From Dillenia suffruticosa (taxonomy: Eukaryota; Streptophyta; Magnoliopsida; Dilleniales; Dilleniaceae): a DNA stretch of 64,000 bases. The stretch is taken from NCBI GenBank assembly GCA_033439265.1, contig JAVTVX010000012.1, forward strand, positions 11,939,501-12,003,500, written 5' to 3'. Shown here in pieces: positions 1 through 11,326 of this stretch (positions within the stretch are counted from its first letter, which is position 1; each line of letters opens with the position of its first letter). The translations under genes were made by a program, and so were the position numbers. The notes below the pieces were generated by a model. The model did not search any database. It was not told where the DNA came from and was given only the letters and a program-made list of their open reading frames with translations.

Positions 1-1329
1 ATAAATAGAATGTTCTACTCTTATTTGGATAAATTCGTTATTATGTTAATAGATGATATCTTGGTGTATTCCAAGAATGATGAGGAGCATTCTGAGCATT
101 TTCGGATAGTATTGTAAACTCTTTGGGAGAAGCAGTTATACACCAAGTTCTCTATATGTGAATTTTTGTTAAGGGAGATCGGCTTTCTGGGACATGTGGT
201 TTCTGGGGATAGGATATTTGTTGATCCGAGGAAAGTGAAAGCCATATTGAAGTGAGAGTAGCCTAAGAATGTCACCACGGTGAGGAGTTTCCTTGGATTG
301 ACAGGATACTGCCAGAGGTTTGTCAAAAGATTCTCCAAAATTGCAGCTCCATTGTTCAACTTAACTCGAAAGGGAGTCAAATTTGAGTAGGGTGATAAAT
401 GTAAAGAGAGTTTTCAAGAACTCAAGAAGAGACTCACATCTGTTTCGATCCTTGCTCTCTCTACTAATGGTGATGATTATGTGCTATTTGGTGATATTTA
501 GTTGAAGAAGCACGAGTTGAATTATCCCATGCATGATTTGGAGTTAGCAACCATTGTATTCGCATTGAAAATATGGCGACACTACTCATATGGTGCTACG
601 TGCAAAATCTTTATTGACCACAGAAGCCTTAAGTACTTGCTTACTCAAAATGAGCTAAATTTGATGTAATGGAAGTGGTTAGAATTAATCAAGGACTATG
701 ACTTAGTGATAGATTACCACCCATGCAAAGCAAATATAGTCGTGGATGCCCTAAGTCGTAAGTCTTCTTCTTTAGTATCTCATGGGAGTTCTTATCTCTT
801 ATGTTTGGTAGGACTCCGTGCACTTGGAGTCGGTCTAGCCAATGATGAGAATGGTACACTTTTGGCCAAATTGTGACCAACCTTAGTAGACCATATTAGA
901 GAACTTCAAGCAACCGATGAGGAGCTAAAGGGTATAGTGGAGATGGTTCACATGGGTGAAGTTGGTGAGTTCCATATCTGAGAGGATAGCATGGTGGAAT
1001 ATAGGATGGATTTGTATTCCCAAGAGTGATGATCTTCGAAGGGCCATACTTGAAGAGACACATTTCTCGGCTTATGCAATGTATTTTGAGAGTACTAAGA
1101 TGTATCGAACCATCGAGGAAACTTATTGGTGATCAAGGTTGAAGAGGGAGATAGTCGAATTTGTAGCTAAATGTCTTGTGTGCCAACAAGCCAAAACCGA
1201 ACATCAGAAACGAACTAGGACCCTATAACCACTACTGATACCTGATTGGAAATGGGAGCACATTACCATAGACTTTGTGGTGGGATTGCCGCACACTCTG
1301 AACTGTTATGATACCATTTGAGTGATTGT
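1..1329 (+). pseudogene. Ty3/gypsy (Tekay-like) pol relic, part 1: RT, RNase H, integrase start (element 1)
   Basis: Translating the plus strand in shifting frames gives the second half of a reverse transcriptase with the catalytic I-D-D (about nt 45-60), then the thumb region, a shortened RNase H (about 400-780), the HHCC-type zinc finger of integrase (about 1040-1200, retaining C-L-V-C-Q-Q) and the first integrase-core Asp near 1270. Many in-frame stops (for example at about 116, 253, 388, 667 and 874) and frameshifts show it is dead. The best family match by motif is the Tekay/Del chromovirus lineage, like element 2 below. The element starts outside the window. Its integrase frame stops exactly where the solo LTR at 1330-7174 begins and continues at 7175. 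Confidence 0.88.
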
Positions 1330-1381
1330 TGTAATACTGACTCTCGGTGTATTGTACTGCACTCCATTCATGTCTATGTAC

Positions 1382-1399
1382 ATATATATATATATATAT
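1382..1399 (+). promoter_or_regulatory. TATA-like run about 50 bp inside the LTR start
   Basis: An alternating TA run lies 52 bp after the LTR start. The same offset (30-60 bp) is seen in the other long LTRs (10571-10586, 18437-18449, 22302-22311, 34221-34233, 63037-63048), which suggests a promoter with an unusually short U3. It could also be a simple microsatellite. Confidence 0.4.
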
Positions 1400-3339
1400 G
1401 ATGTTCTGAGTAGTAAATTTCACTCAGAATTTTTCGCGATTTGCTTTGCTATCTAAATTTACGCTCGTTAATTATATGTTTTGAAAAGCGTGCCCGAAAA
1501 CCCTAATTCGGGCGAGATGAGATTCGAACGAGCAAACGATCTCATTTTTACACAAGATCAGTTCCATTAGATTCAGAGCATCACAATTGGCCAAATGAGG
1601 CTACTTGCATGCATTTCCATGTCGGGCTTGAAATTTAGCCCAGGGGTAGTATAAATAGTGCACCATGGACCCAAATGAAGGGTCACCAGGCCATTTTGAG
1701 ATGTATACATGCAATTTTGTTTCTAATGAAATGTCACGTGCCAAATTGACTAAAAAGGTTAAGCAAACCCGAATTTCAGAAATGCTCATGCGTTTACTGG
1801 TAAACGCTCGGTGCACATTCGCCCGGAGGTGAAGAAATAAATTCAATCGAGCCAAATCAAATTCTAGCCGTGCAAAATCATTGAAGTTTCACAAGGAAGC
1901 CTAAACCAGGCTAAGTTATGATTTTCCTAAGTCAGATCATAATTCTGAGAGATTCCTGAAAATTGCTCGGCGTATAGGGAAATTGACCCTACCGAGCCAA
2001 AATGAAATCCACGCGTGCAAAATTGATGCTGTGGGAATTATTCATGCCAGATATGTTTTAAAGATGATTGCTCTGGGCGGAAAGGTGAAATTTGAGTGTT
2101 GGCCCGGAGAAGGCTCAGAACCTTAAGAATTCTCGCCAAAGAAACCCTAAACAGAACTAAAATTTGTCCAAGCAAACGGTTTCGTTTTCATTTGAGACTT
2201 ATATTTTTGTGATTCTATGCGTAAAATAGAGCTCGAAGCAACATTTCATGAATTTCGAGACCTAGGTCAATTTTTGATTGATCGGCACTCACCTTCACTT
2301 CGGAGGACGTTTGGATGGTCAAACGACCTTATATTCGCACGAGATTTGTGGCACTAGACTCAAAACAAAAACCTGCATCCGGTGTGTGATTTTAAAAAAT
2401 TTTGAAATGAATAGTAACTTTGACCGGCCTCAGGTCAAAGTTAGGACTTGTGGATAGACTCAAAGGACATGAAATTAATGTTCTTGGAATGTGTAAAAGT
2501 GTTTTATGGGGGAATGTGAGATCATGACAAGTGGCAACATGTGGAGAGGGAGATCATGACTTAAAAAGTTATAGATGGCCAAGATTTGGGGTTTTGGTAT
2601 AAATTAAAATTAAGAAATGACTAATGTGCAATTAGGAAAAGAAGAAGGATCACTTAAGAGAACAAAAACCCTTAATATTCTGCATTTTCTAGCAAAGAAC
2701 CTGTGAGTGAAGCCAAGAGAGAAACCTCCTTCATGAAATGCTCTTCTCCTTCCTTCTACTCATCGCGGACAGCCTTCAAGTTTCAAGCCTTCAACACCCT
2801 TTCTACCTTCAAACAACTTCCCTCAAGCCTCACAACAACCTATCCAAGAATGAAGACTAAAGGGCAAAGATTTCTTGGTGGAATTTGAAGAGCCAGAAGT
2901 CCAAATCCAAAGCAAAATTCTGCACTTCCTTCAATTTTCGTCCAGAAATTTTGGTAAGTGTTATCCTCTCCTCTTTGTCCATTACATACTTAAATTTCAT
3001 GCCATGATAAGGTTGGATTGTTAGAGAACAAGGGGGGGACGAAATTGATGAAAAAAAGAGAAAATTGGGGAAATTTTGGATGGGCTTTCTAATGGACTGT
3101 CTTTGGTGTTTAAAATGACCCTAGGAGGAAGTAGAAACATGGGAACCCGAGAAGACTATGAGGAGACAGCATGCCCAGTTGTTTGTTGTTTAGTCTTCTT
3201 TTAGTTTCGAGAACGAAATTTGTTTTTAGGGGATTAGAAAATATAACACCGACATTCGGTGCCCGAACAATGTATATTGGTTTCGAAATATATATTCTTT
3301 TTATAAAAAAAACAAAAAATAATAAAAAAAAACAAAAGA

Positions 3340-4130
3340 GGAAGGAGGAAATGCCGTGTTCGGCCCGAAACGCGACACTCCCTCCCCCTTGTCAGATTAG
3401 GGCTAAAAGCCCTAATCTACCTCTCTCTCTCTTCCTCTCTCTCTCTTTCTCTTTCTCTCTCCCCGACCCTTCACCTCTCGTAGCCGCCGCCGCCCTCCTC
3501 CGCAGTTGTTTCGCACCTCTCCGCCACGACCCACCACTACCCAACGGCCATCGCCACCGCACTCTCTCTACCCTTCCCTCTCAGTTTCTCTCTCTCTCCG
3601 CTGTTCACTCTCTCTCGCGATCTCCCTCTCGGTCTCCTCCGCCACGCGCTTCTGTCTCATGCTACCACCGCAAACGCACCAGCGCGTGACAACGCAAACC
3701 ACTGTTTGCTCCCCTCGTGCTACTATGCGCTCTCCCTCGCACGACTGCTCCCTCTCCCTCGCGCGAGCGCGCACTGCGTAACCCTTTGCGCGAGAACTAG
3801 TGCGCCCTTGCATGAGCGCGATTGCGATCCTTGCACGAGCGCGAGTGCGACCCTCTGGGCAAGCACAGCGCGCTCCAGCGCACGACCCACAGCTCGAGCC
3901 CGCGTGCCTCATAGCGCGCGATCCAGCTCGTGAGCGCAAGCCCTAGCCCGTGAGCGCCCGCCAGGTCGCAAAGCCCACTACTGACCCACGAAGCCCACTG
4001 TTGACTCGTAAGCCAACTACGGCCCGCGAAGCCTACTGCGGCCAGCAAGCCGGGCTGTAAGCCCGCAAGCCTGCGAGCCCACCAGCCCACGAGCCCACAA
4101 CCGGCTTTCTCCTTCGAGAGCTCACCTGCA
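3340..4130 (+). other. GC/CT-rich leader island inside the 1330-7174 LTR
   Basis: In an otherwise AT-rich LTR this stretch is strongly GC-rich. It begins with CT microsatellite-like pyrimidine runs (about 3418-3465), continues with short imperfect repeats of GCGCGAG/GCGAGTGCGACC type (3760-3950), then repeated AAGCCCAC/GCCCGCGAAGCC words (3960-4100). Long open frames in several phases are explained by composition, not by a protein. A smaller GC-rich island sits at the same relative place in the solo LTR at 22273-25588 (23880-24030), just upstream of its intron-like donor. Confidence 0.55.
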
Positions 4131-4835
4131 TTTTCTCTGTAGGTAACGACTGTGATTGGTTATAATTCTAGGGTTCGATATTATTTTGGTGATTAAGCTA
4201 GATTTCTGAACCTTGCTTCAAATTTGAAGCATTACAAGTCCTGCACTGAGTAGAACGACGTTTGGACCACAGGATTGTGAACCGCGAAGAACTTAGGTGA
4301 GGATTTCTAACTCACTCGATTTATTTGGATGAATTTAGAGTAAATTAGAGTAAGAGTGTAATACATTGTTTGACATTTTATGAAATTAATTAGGTCAAAT
4401 ATAGAATTTTATACAAATTGAGCTATTCTAATTATAGAGTCGTGTGGACTTAATTTGAAAAGCTTCTCTTGGAGTTTGATTTGACGAATGCATAAAAACA
4501 TTCAGAATTTGGGATTTGAGTTTAAGGATTGAAGCAGTATTTTCATTATAAATTTTCCTGCATATAGGAAATTAAAATACGTCTATATTATGAAAATAGA
4601 CTTCAATATCTTGAAAATGGAATGAAATTAATGACATTGGTGTATATTTATAAATTGAAAAATTTAGGGTTTGTACGAACTTAAGGAAAATAATAAACCC
4701 TGAAAATAGTCAAAAATTTAATAAAAATCATGATGATTTGATTAAGTTGGCTTTCTTAGTGATTTGATTGAGGGGAGTCTTGTTCTACGTATTGTGGTTT
4801 TATTGGGGAGTGCGCTTCCCTCCCCAAAACTGTGG

Positions 4836-5684
4836 GTGAGATTTATTTCAATATTTTTGTTTAATATGTAAACCCTGTTTTAAAATAATTTGATAAATGA
4901 GCATAATTTGTAGCATGTTTGAAATGTTTTAACTGGTTTTGAAATTGATTTTTGTGACTCGATGAAGTGTCCAAAAACTATGTTGAAATATTGAAATTAT
5001 ACATCCATGTAGTTCAATTGTATAATGTGCCATTTTATGCTATACGTTGTATTTGGTTTGTGAACCTGATTTCGACACATTTTGATACGATTTTGACTAG
5101 GCATATCCGGACGCCACCAAAGCGCCTCTCATGGTGTCCTTCGTAGCTACGGAACAATACATACCAAAGCTCTCAAGGCCAATCCGAAATCGTATCAAAA
5201 TGGAGAGGCGCTTTGGTGGCGTCCGGATATGCCTAGCCCTGGGGTATCTCACGAGTTGTGGTGATTTGATTAACGACACGATACTAGCCAGGTTGAACCT
5301 GCAAGGGGGAGGATTTAGATACTCTCTCCAAGTCTAGCACCTGGACGAGGTTGATCGCCAACGCCGGGGTAGAGAGTACTTTAAATAAACTTGCATATAA
5401 CACCCCCGGTGTGCCTGTCATAGGTCGCGGTAGACCTCTCCCAGGACATTTTCGACTAGCAGCTCTATGATTTTAATGACAGTGCTTTGGTTACATATTT
5501 GACTTGAAAATGCGTGCTAATAATATATTGTTGAAATGAAAAGCATGATGATTTGAAATATGATTTGTCTACTTATGGTTTGACACTCCAGTTTCACACT
5601 TCATATTAGACGATTGTATTTACCCACTCACTTACTGAGTATTCTTCCCCGAGTACCCACCCCTTATTTCCTTTCTTGTTTCAG
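4836..5684 (+). other. Candidate LTR intron (solo LTR 1330-7174)
   Basis: The hairpin TTGGGGAG/CTCCCCAA (about 4803-4827) is followed by the donor-like GTGAGA at 4836. The acceptor-like TTCTTGTTTCAG ends at 5684, after a CTTACTGAGTATTC block. A second copy of the acceptor ends at 6537 because the region is duplicated. The layout matches six other LTRs in the window. Confidence 0.45.
5097..5236. repeat. Perfect 34 bp inverted repeat
   Basis: Bases 5097-5130 and 5203-5236 are exact reverse complements over 34 bp (CTAGGCATATCCGGAC...), separated by 72 bp. A 13 bp neighbour (5079-5091, CATTTTGATACGA) is also inverted at 5190-5202, but lies on the same side of the arm in both copies, so this is not a simple palindrome. 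It looks like a template-switch product inside the LTR. Confidence 0.9.
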
Positions 5685-7174
5685 AGATAGTATTTGACAA
5701 GGAGTGTTGCTTTTAGGACGCTCAATATCATTGGGAGATCTGGTTTAGACTTGAGAAGCCAATATATATTTCTGCTATAAAATTTATATTGGTAATGTAT
5801 ATGCATTCTGAGATCTATAGACGACCATTGTGAAATTCTGGGATGACTATAAAAATATGGACATTTAAATTGTGGAACTCTCATGTCATTGCATAACACT
5901 GCATTGAGGCATTTCTTATTTGATGTGTATGTACTGGAGAATGTGTTATATCTTAGAATAGTACTCTAAGATCGCTCGGTGCCACCTCTAAATCACAGGA
6001 GGGGCGACTGGCGGCTGTCCATGCCTTTGACGAGGGCATGGCAGTAGAGGTCTGTGGCTAGGTTGCTAGAAATTTGTATAGGTTTGCGTTATTATGGATG
6101 TTGGCTGTGGGATTGGTTGATTTTGGAGAGGCCAGGATGACCATTTGTTTATTTTAAAGGATGGTTGTGATTTATACTGGATTAATTGTACTTGGGAGAC
6201 CTCTGAAATATGGGGAGGTTATGCCCGATTTTCTGTAAAAAAACAGTCGGCATTCAGGACAACGGGCGGCTGTTCACGATCTCGGTGCAGGGCATGACAC
6301 TTTAGGCTAGCAACTCTATGATTTTTAAATGACATTGCTTAGGATGCATATTTGACTTGATAATGCGTGCTAATTATATATTGTTGAAATGAAAAGTTTG
6401 ATGATTTGAAGTATGATTTGTACACTTACGCTTTGACACTCCAGTTTCACAATTTTTATTAGACGATTGTATTGACCCATTCACTCACTAAGTATTCTTC
6501 CCTGAGTACTCACCCCTCATTTCCCTTCTTGTTTCAGAGATTGTATTTGGCAAGTAGCGTTGCTTTTAGGACACTCCGTATCATGGGAGATCTGGTCTGG
6601 ACATGAGGAGTCATTGTATATTTTCGCTACAATTTCGTGAGTTAAGAATTTTATTGATGATGTATATGTATTTTGAGGTCTATAGATGACCAATGTATAA
6701 TTTTGGGATGATTGTACAAATATGGATATTTAAATTGTGAAACTCTCATGTCGTTGCATAATACTTGTATTGAGGCAATTTTTATTCATTGTGTATGTTA
6801 CTTGGGAATGTGTCATGTCCTAGAAGTGTACTTTAGGACCGCTCAGTGCCACCTCTAAATCACAGGAGGAGCGACTGGGAGCTATCCATGCCTTTGATAG
6901 GAGCATGGCAGTAGAGGTCTATGGTTAGAACTGTGAAAATTCATTTTGTTAGCCTTGCGTTGTCCCGGATTGTGCGGTATGGATGTGTTGTTCTGATGTT
7001 GAAATTTGATTTATGTATTGTGAGGCCAGGTTGATCCTATTGTACAGATAGCAGGTTGATTGCTATATGGGAGACTTCCGATATGCAGGGAGATTCTATC
7101 CGATTTTCTGTAAAAATACAGCCGACATTCAGGACAACGGGTGGCTGCTCACGATCCCGGTTCGGGACGTGACA
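5446..7174 (+). repeat. Tandem duplication of the LTR 3' portion (about 853 + 878 bp)
   Basis: Two head-to-tail copies (about 5446-6298 and 6297-7174) share the same order of landmarks: CTAGCA-CTCTATGATTTT, TTTGACACTCCAGTTTCAC, the TGAGTATTCTTCCC block, the TTTCAG acceptor, ATCACAGGAGG-GCGACTGG, and the end CATTCAGGACAACGGG-GGCTG ... GACA. The unit junction has GACA microhomology, the same bases as the LTR end. The copies have visibly diverged, so the event is old. Confidence 0.85.
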
Positions 7175-7649
7175 ATTGTAGACCGGCTCACCAAGTCAGC
7201 CAATTTTCTTCCGATTCAGAATACTTACATTTTAGAGAGATTTGCCAAACTATATATTGATGTAATCGTAAGGCTTCATGAAGTTCCAATATCTATTGTC
7301 TTTGACTGTGATCCTAGATTCGCTTTTCGATTTTGGCCAAAACTGCAAGAATTCTTAAGGATTAAGTTGAAGTTTAGTATAGCTTTCCATCCTCAAACCG
7401 ATGGGTAACCGGAGTGCACGATTCACACCTTGGAACACATGCTTAGGGTATGTGTGATGGACTTCTAAGAGAGTTGGGACAGACACCTTCAATTAATTGA
7501 ATTCGCATACAACAACAGTTACGAAGCTAGCATTGGGATGCCATCCTAGAGGCTCTATACGAAAGAAAGCGTTGAATTCTATTGTATTGGGATGAGGTTA
7601 GTAAGAGAAAGATAGAAAGTGTGGAATTGATTAAGACCACCATAGAGAA
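7175..7649 (+). pseudogene. Tekay-like integrase core relic, part 2 (element 1)
   Basis: This directly continues the integrase interrupted at 1329. It encodes V-D-R-L-T-K-S-A, the second catalytic Asp region (F-D-C-D-P-R-F near 7308) and H-P-Q-T-D-G followed by a stop in place of Gln, with the third catalytic Glu still readable (near 7413). Further stops and shifts follow. The frame ends at 7649, where element 2 is inserted (duplication GAGAA at 7645-7649 and 18499-18503), and resumes at 18499. Confidence 0.88.
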
Positions 7650-10633
7650 TGTTACGCCTAGACCCGCAGGTCAAGCACACGACCAGACCACTACGACTTC
7701 TCGAATCACGGGTATGCCCTACACACACATCAAGGTGATGCAAGATCAATATTATATCTAATATGACAATTCTATTCAATATCCTAAGTCAAATCATATA
7801 GTGAAAGAAGAAGAAAATCTTTAGAAAATTTCTATAAAACATTTGCCTCCAATTTATATATAACATTTCTATGCATGGTAAAATGATAAACAAGGGTGGG
7901 TATGAACACATACCCAATAGTGTCTCTCGGTAAAGCTTGTGGTACAATATCTCAACATAAGTCAGCACAGTACATGCTGAAAATGTAATTAAGAGGGGTG
8001 AGTATAATCCATATACTCAGTAAAGAGATGCAATGACTATATAATAACAATAAATGAATTTGTGAGAGTGGTAAATCAAAACATCATTTTTAAATTTATA
8101 TTTCATTCCTTTGCAAATATATCATGTAATTCAAATAATAGGCATCCTTATCATTAATCATGCATCAACGGGGTGTAAAAAACGCATTCTACCCATAGTT
8201 TGGCCTAACTAGCGTAAAATCCACCGAGAGGCCACTAAATTGTCATAAGAATAAAACACATATATTTTCCCCCTTCTCTTGGTGTTGACATGGTGCTCAC
8301 GTGGTACTCATTTATTGGATCCGTTGGACAGAGACAGGGGATTCAAACCCCTGCTCTCGTGTTACTCCACCACATCACCCCATCGGTAAATGCTCAATAC
8401 CATGGTAGGGAGTGCGCTATAGCCACTATACATCATTCCATAATCATACACATGTGCCATATGTCAGCATTCATAAATCTTTACTCGTAAAAACAAGACA
8501 CTTTCAAGTAACCATAATATCAAGTTGCAAATTTTTGCCGAACAACATTTCAAGACATGCCACAAACACTAAAACATTCCTAAATCACATGTCAAAATTC
8601 ATTTATAAATCATGATCAAAACTATTTCTTATTTAAAGTCAAAATAGTTCGTCCCACTCACCTCGACTGGGGAGGATACACACTCACCTAACTGTCTTTG
8701 TTTCTCGAACGAGTCACCCCTCAAACCCTAAGCCTAAGTTTAAACCATATGCATCATTTATCAATTCAATGTTATGTTGTCGGATAACAAGATGCATATA
8801 AAAATATTCTCTTTCATAAGATTAAATCTCAAATTTTATACTTAGAGAAAAATTTCTACAAAACCTATCACACGCAAGTTTAGTAAAATCACGATATCTT
8901 CTAAAATCTTGGTCAGATTCAGATGATTTAAATTTTCTCTTAAAGCTAAGAAATATATCTCCAACGTTTTTGTTCATACCAACTTCAAATTCTAAACACA
9001 CGAATTTAGAAATATTTATCACTTTTTCAGTCTAAGTTCCTAAAACCTATTCTATATAGTTTTGGGAGAATTTCAATATCTCCTTATGTACTACTCCAAT
9101 TTAAGTGATTCTTATCTCATATTGAAGATAAGACATAGATCTAAAACTTTCTAGTTTAGACCATTCTCAAATTTTAAACGTATAAGTTTACAAAATTCCA
9201 TTTTCATCTCAATTTTGGTTTTAAAACTACTTCTGCACAGTTTTAGTAAAAATGCTATACCTTTCTGCCTACAACTCCGATTCAAGTGATTTTATCTCAA
9301 ATGAAAGATAAGAGAGAGATCTAAAACTTTTATGTTTAACATTTCTTTAAATTCTGTATAAAAGATACCTAAAAAATTTACACAAATAACTGGTCGTATA
9401 CAGGATATGAAACAAAATTGGTGAAACATGCTAAATTTCCAAAAATCACCAGAAATCGATTCCTTCATGAAATGCCTTACATGATATGCCAATTTAAAGC
9501 TTAGGAAGTCTAGTTTATAGAGAAATAAATATCTTAGATTCTTGATTTCTACAGAAATAGATATCATAGCAAAGACTATGTAAGACTCAACTTTGAAATC
9601 ACTATCAAGTATGCAGGTATGGATGCCAAAGTAACTATTCATCAAATAATTTAATCTTCACATAAATTTGAATATGTTACCTCCTTTGTAAGATCTTTTT
9701 ATTAATAACACCAGTACTTCTTTTGAATCCTTGAATTTTTTTTTAACCTTAGCAAAATCAAATCACAATGAACATAAATTCCTATACAATACTTCTATAC
9801 TTCCAATTGAAATTTAAGAATTTCTAAAAATTGATCTTACCCATTTGGCTCCATAGTTGAACTCAAAAATAGAAATTGAGTCTACATATTTTATGCAAGG
9901 GGTGGTTTGAATGAAGAAAATGAGCCAAACTCTTCTTAAACAAATTCGTTTATAAACCTAACCAAATTTCCTTGACCATTGGATCATTCTATACACCATC
10001 TCAACCTTCCACTTGTCCTAACACTTAAACCTTGCAATTGTTGATTCAACCAACCTCCATGCACTCCATTAGGTGTCTTGTGGATGTCCTTGTCAAGGGG
10101 AGATGTGTCACAAACTAGAACAAGCTATTCTAGCTTGGTTTCATACAAAAATTTCTATCGAATAAGCTTTCATGCATAAATTTCTATCCAATAAGTTTTT
10201 TTGAATATGAACCTTACTTTTCTCTTGACCATTCCGTTGGCTCCAATTGTCCATCCTTGAGTGGTTTGCAACTTAGTCCCTTAACTTTCCTTAATTGCAT
10301 TTAAACCCCTAACTTTTAAAAATTTACATTTTTGGTCCCTATGAAATTTTGTTTAAAATTTCTTAAATATGTGAAATTTCATTTAAATATCTCTATTTTA
10401 GTGTGTAGGCCTTCTTTTAGCCATTTTTTACTTCTTTAGGCCTTGCCGGCACTTGCCGAGAAGATTTTCGGCTTACCGATAAAATTTTCGATTTTTAGTG
10501 ATTTTAAGGCGAAACCTCAAAATAAATAAATAGATAAATAAATTTTCATTTTATATGCCTTAAAAGGATGCTTATATATATATAATTATGAGAGATGGTA
10601 CATGATACATAGTTACCGAAAATCAATGTTATA
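7650..10633 (-). repeat. 3' LTR of element 2
   Basis: On the plus strand it reads TGTTACGCC ... TGTTATA; the expected terminal CA has decayed to TA. It is homologous along its length to 15549-18498 and, inverted, to 34172-37021. It carries the TATA-like run (10571-10586), the terminal stem-loop and a candidate intron (7977-8661). Confidence 0.92.
7977..8661 (-). other. Candidate LTR intron (element 2, 3' LTR)
   Basis: Reading the minus strand, the donor CGAG|GTGAGTGGGAC starts at 8661, just after a TCCCC-rich hairpin arm. The acceptor ATTACATTTTCAG ends at 7977. Length is 685 bp, and the same sites occur in both sister LTRs. Confidence 0.5.
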
Positions 10634-10648
10634 ATTTCTAACCCCCTA
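10634..10648 (-). promoter_or_regulatory. Polypurine tract of element 2
   Basis: On the minus strand TTAGGGGGTTAGAAAT directly precedes the 3' LTR, the expected site for priming plus-strand DNA synthesis. Confidence 0.75.
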
Positions 10649-10684
10649 ATAAAAAATTTCGTCATCGAAACTAAACTGAAACTA

Positions 10685-11111
10685 TATATCAAATAGCTGG
10701 GGGTATTGTCTTCTCATAGCATCATCAGGCTCCCAAGTTTGCTCCTCGATCTAGTCATTCCTCCAAAGTACTCTGACCAGGGGGACCTCCTTGCTCCATA
10801 GCTTTTTGGTCTGTCTGTCTAAGATGGCTACTGGCTAGGTCATCGCTCAATTTTATTAGTGGAGGCTCCGGTACATGGGAAGGATCAGGAAGGTACTTCC
10901 TCAGCATCTAAACATAGAATACATCGTGAATCCGTGCTAACTCAAGAGGTAGATCTAATATGTATGCCACTTTCCCAATCCTCTCAAGAATTCGAAAAGG
11001 TCCAATGTATCTGGGGTTAAGCTTTCCCGCTGTCTGAATTAGATCATCCCCTTCCAAGGGGATACCCTCAGAAACACCATCTCTCCCTCCTCGAACTCCA
11101 AAGGTCGCCAT
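10685..11111 (-). pseudogene. Integrase C-terminal GPY/F module and chromodomain relic (element 2)
   Basis: The minus strand encodes P-R-Y-I-G-P-F-R-I-L-E-R-I-G-K-V-A-Y (GPY/F module, about 11040-10985) and then V-F-Y-V-stop where the motif M-L-R-K-Y begins. About 200 nt downstream (10775-10685), after a frameshift, comes a chromodomain core with V-L-W-R-N-D, E-E-Q-T-W-E and a terminal Y-P-Q-L-F. The chromodomain marks the element as a chromovirus, a group whose integrase is thought to be steered to modified chromatin. Stops at the Y-V position and within the chromodomain inactivate it. Confidence 0.82.
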
Positions 11112-11326
11112 CGTTTGTCTGCATAGCTTTTCTGCCTATCTTAGGCAGCTTTTATCTAAGCATGGATGACCTTTACTTTTTCTCGGGTCTCCTCAATCAA
11201 ATCTATACAACTGAGCTATCTCTCCCCGACCTCATCCCAATATAAGGGTGTCTGGCACTTTCTCCCATACAAGGCTTTGTATGGTGGCATCCCAATACTA
11301 GCCTAGTAGCTATTGTTATAGGCGAA

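Larger units (their letters stand above)
1330..7174 (+). mobile_element. Solo LTR (5.8 kb) of a Ty3/gypsy chromovirus-like family, nested in element 1 integrase
   Basis: The block starts TGTAATACTGAC and ends GGGACGTGACA. It is flanked by the 5 bp duplication ATTGT (1325-1329 and 7175-7179). Deleting the block and one ATTGT joins the two halves of the integrase in frame, which fixes both borders. There is no pol, primer binding site or polypurine tract inside, so I read it as one very long LTR. It is inflated by a tandem duplication of its last 850 bp (5446-7174). Its start, its intron-like signals and its end resemble the solo LTRs at 22273-25588 and 59233-63094. A non-coding LARD-type element is the alternative, but I found no internal pair of LTRs with a primer site between them. 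Confidence 0.85.

Noticed and set aside
3171-3939. Overlapping long reading frames on both strands
   Set aside because: They lie in the CT/GC-rich island of a solo LTR, are Ser/Arg/Pro-rich in every phase and have no domain; composition explains them.
1330-7174. Complete non-coding (LARD-type) retrotransposon
   Set aside because: No pair of internal LTR borders and no primer site were found; the repeated part is a tandem copy of the 3' portion only.
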